The notes below the pieces were generated by a model that saw nothing but the letters and a program-made list of their open reading frames with translations, searched no databases and was not told the origin of the DNA. The position numbers and the translations under genes are program-made. A DNA stretch of 6,617 bases from a bacterium (GTDB lineage: Bacteria; Desulfobacterota; DSWW01): positions 1 through 6,617 of the forward strand of contig JAUWSZ010000147.1 of assembly GCA_030609865.1 (NCBI GenBank). The letters run 5' to 3'. This document shows, in pieces, positions 6,447 to 6,617 of the stretch (position 1 is its first letter; the number at the start of each line of letters is the position of its first letter).

Positions 6447-6569
6447 CCCCCACAAGAGGCCCTTGATGCGGAGAACGAAGGCCTGAATCAGGGGGTCATG
6501 ACGTATGACTTTGGTGAGGCCTTGAAGGCACGCAAAGAGAAGAGGGCTCCGGTGTTTAGAGTCGAGTAG
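6447..6569 (+). pseudogene. 5'-truncated C-terminal remnant of a crotonase-family gene
   Basis: An open frame from about 6447 to the TAG at 6567-6569 encodes about 40 residues resembling a crotonase C-terminus. Segments EALDAENE (from 6456), VMTYDFGEAL (from 6495) and KEKRAPVF (from 6534) align without a gap to the last 37 residues (223-259) of the intact hydratase in this window; the shared features are E-x-L, E-x-E, T-x-D, K-R-x-P. The match to the TEDxxxA...A...EKR pattern of clostridial Crt, recalled from memory, looks at least as good. The frame has a stop at 6402-6404, no ATG before 6498, and runs back into the synthetase promoter, so the N-terminal 85% of such a gene is missing. An ATG at 6498 with GGGGG just before it could give a 23-residue peptide, but I see no reason to think it is made. 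This is best read as the end of a lost gene. Confidence 0.55.
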
Positions 6570-6590
6570 GCCTTCAGTGGTCTGGTCAGA

Positions 6591-6617
6591 GGTAAAAGGT
6601 AAAAGGTAAAAGGTGAA
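6591..6617. repeat. 7-bp tandem repeat GGTAAAA, running off the right edge
   Basis: Three exact copies of GGTAAAA (6591-6597, 6598-6604, 6605-6611) followed by GGTGAA, the start of a fourth, varied copy, where the window ends. It begins 21 bases after the crotonase remnant stop. The total array length cannot be seen. Confidence 0.85.

Noticed and set aside
6405..6450. Possible extension of the crotonase remnant upstream in a second frame (NPITIQEIARFV, from 6409)
   Set aside because: It loosely resembles the Pro-containing helix that precedes the C-terminal part of crotonases, but it would need a frameshift plus loss of about five codons. The similarity is too weak to claim.
6477..6575. Inverted pair GAAGGCC (6477-6483) and GGCCTTC (6569-6575)
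   Set aside because: Seven bases with an 85-base gap, centred on the remnant. No mobile-element ends or target duplication accompany it, so chance is likely.

Overview
The window reads as a stretch of a fairly GC-rich bacterial chromosome with one lipid/acyl-CoA gene neighbourhood. A lipoprotein signal peptide with a lipobox points to a bacterium. The mix of 3-hydroxyacyl-CoA dehydrogenase, crotonase and an NDP-forming acyl-CoA synthetase alpha chain is typical of anaerobes that live on fatty, aromatic or short-chain acids, for example Desulfobacterota and relatives. That placement is inferred from gene content only; no marker gene is present.

Layout from left to right. (1) Positions 1-520, minus strand: the N-terminal 173 codons of a lipoprotein with arylsulfotransferase-like beta-propeller repeats, cut by the window edge. 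(2) 583-1467, minus: an intact 3-hydroxybutyryl-CoA dehydrogenase. (3) 1468-1747: a divergent control region with candidate promoters in both directions. (4) 1748-4859, plus: a three-gene operon encoding a CrtI/amine-oxidase-type FAD oxidoreductase, a crotonase-type enoyl-CoA hydratase and a PP2C-like phosphatase; the last gene starts one base after the crotonase stop. (5) 4881-6371, minus: the alpha subunit of an ADP-forming acyl-CoA synthetase, convergent with the operon at a 21-base gap. (6) 6372-6617: the synthetase promoter region, a 5'-truncated C-terminal remnant of a second crotonase gene on the plus strand, and a 7-bp tandem repeat running off the right edge.

How the genes may work together. 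The hydratase and the dehydrogenase catalyse two successive steps of beta-oxidation (enoyl-CoA to 3-hydroxyacyl-CoA to 3-ketoacyl-CoA), or the reverse in butyrate-type synthesis. The NDP-forming synthetase could either activate an acid or recover ATP from the acyl-CoA product, but its ATP-grasp beta subunit is not in the window. Thiolase and acyl-CoA dehydrogenase are also absent, so the pathway is incomplete here. The least expected element is the PP2C-like gene coupled to the crotonase, which hints at phosphorylation-based control of acyl-CoA metabolism. No kinase is visible, and that link is inference.

No RNA gene, CRISPR array, insertion sequence or phage gene was found.
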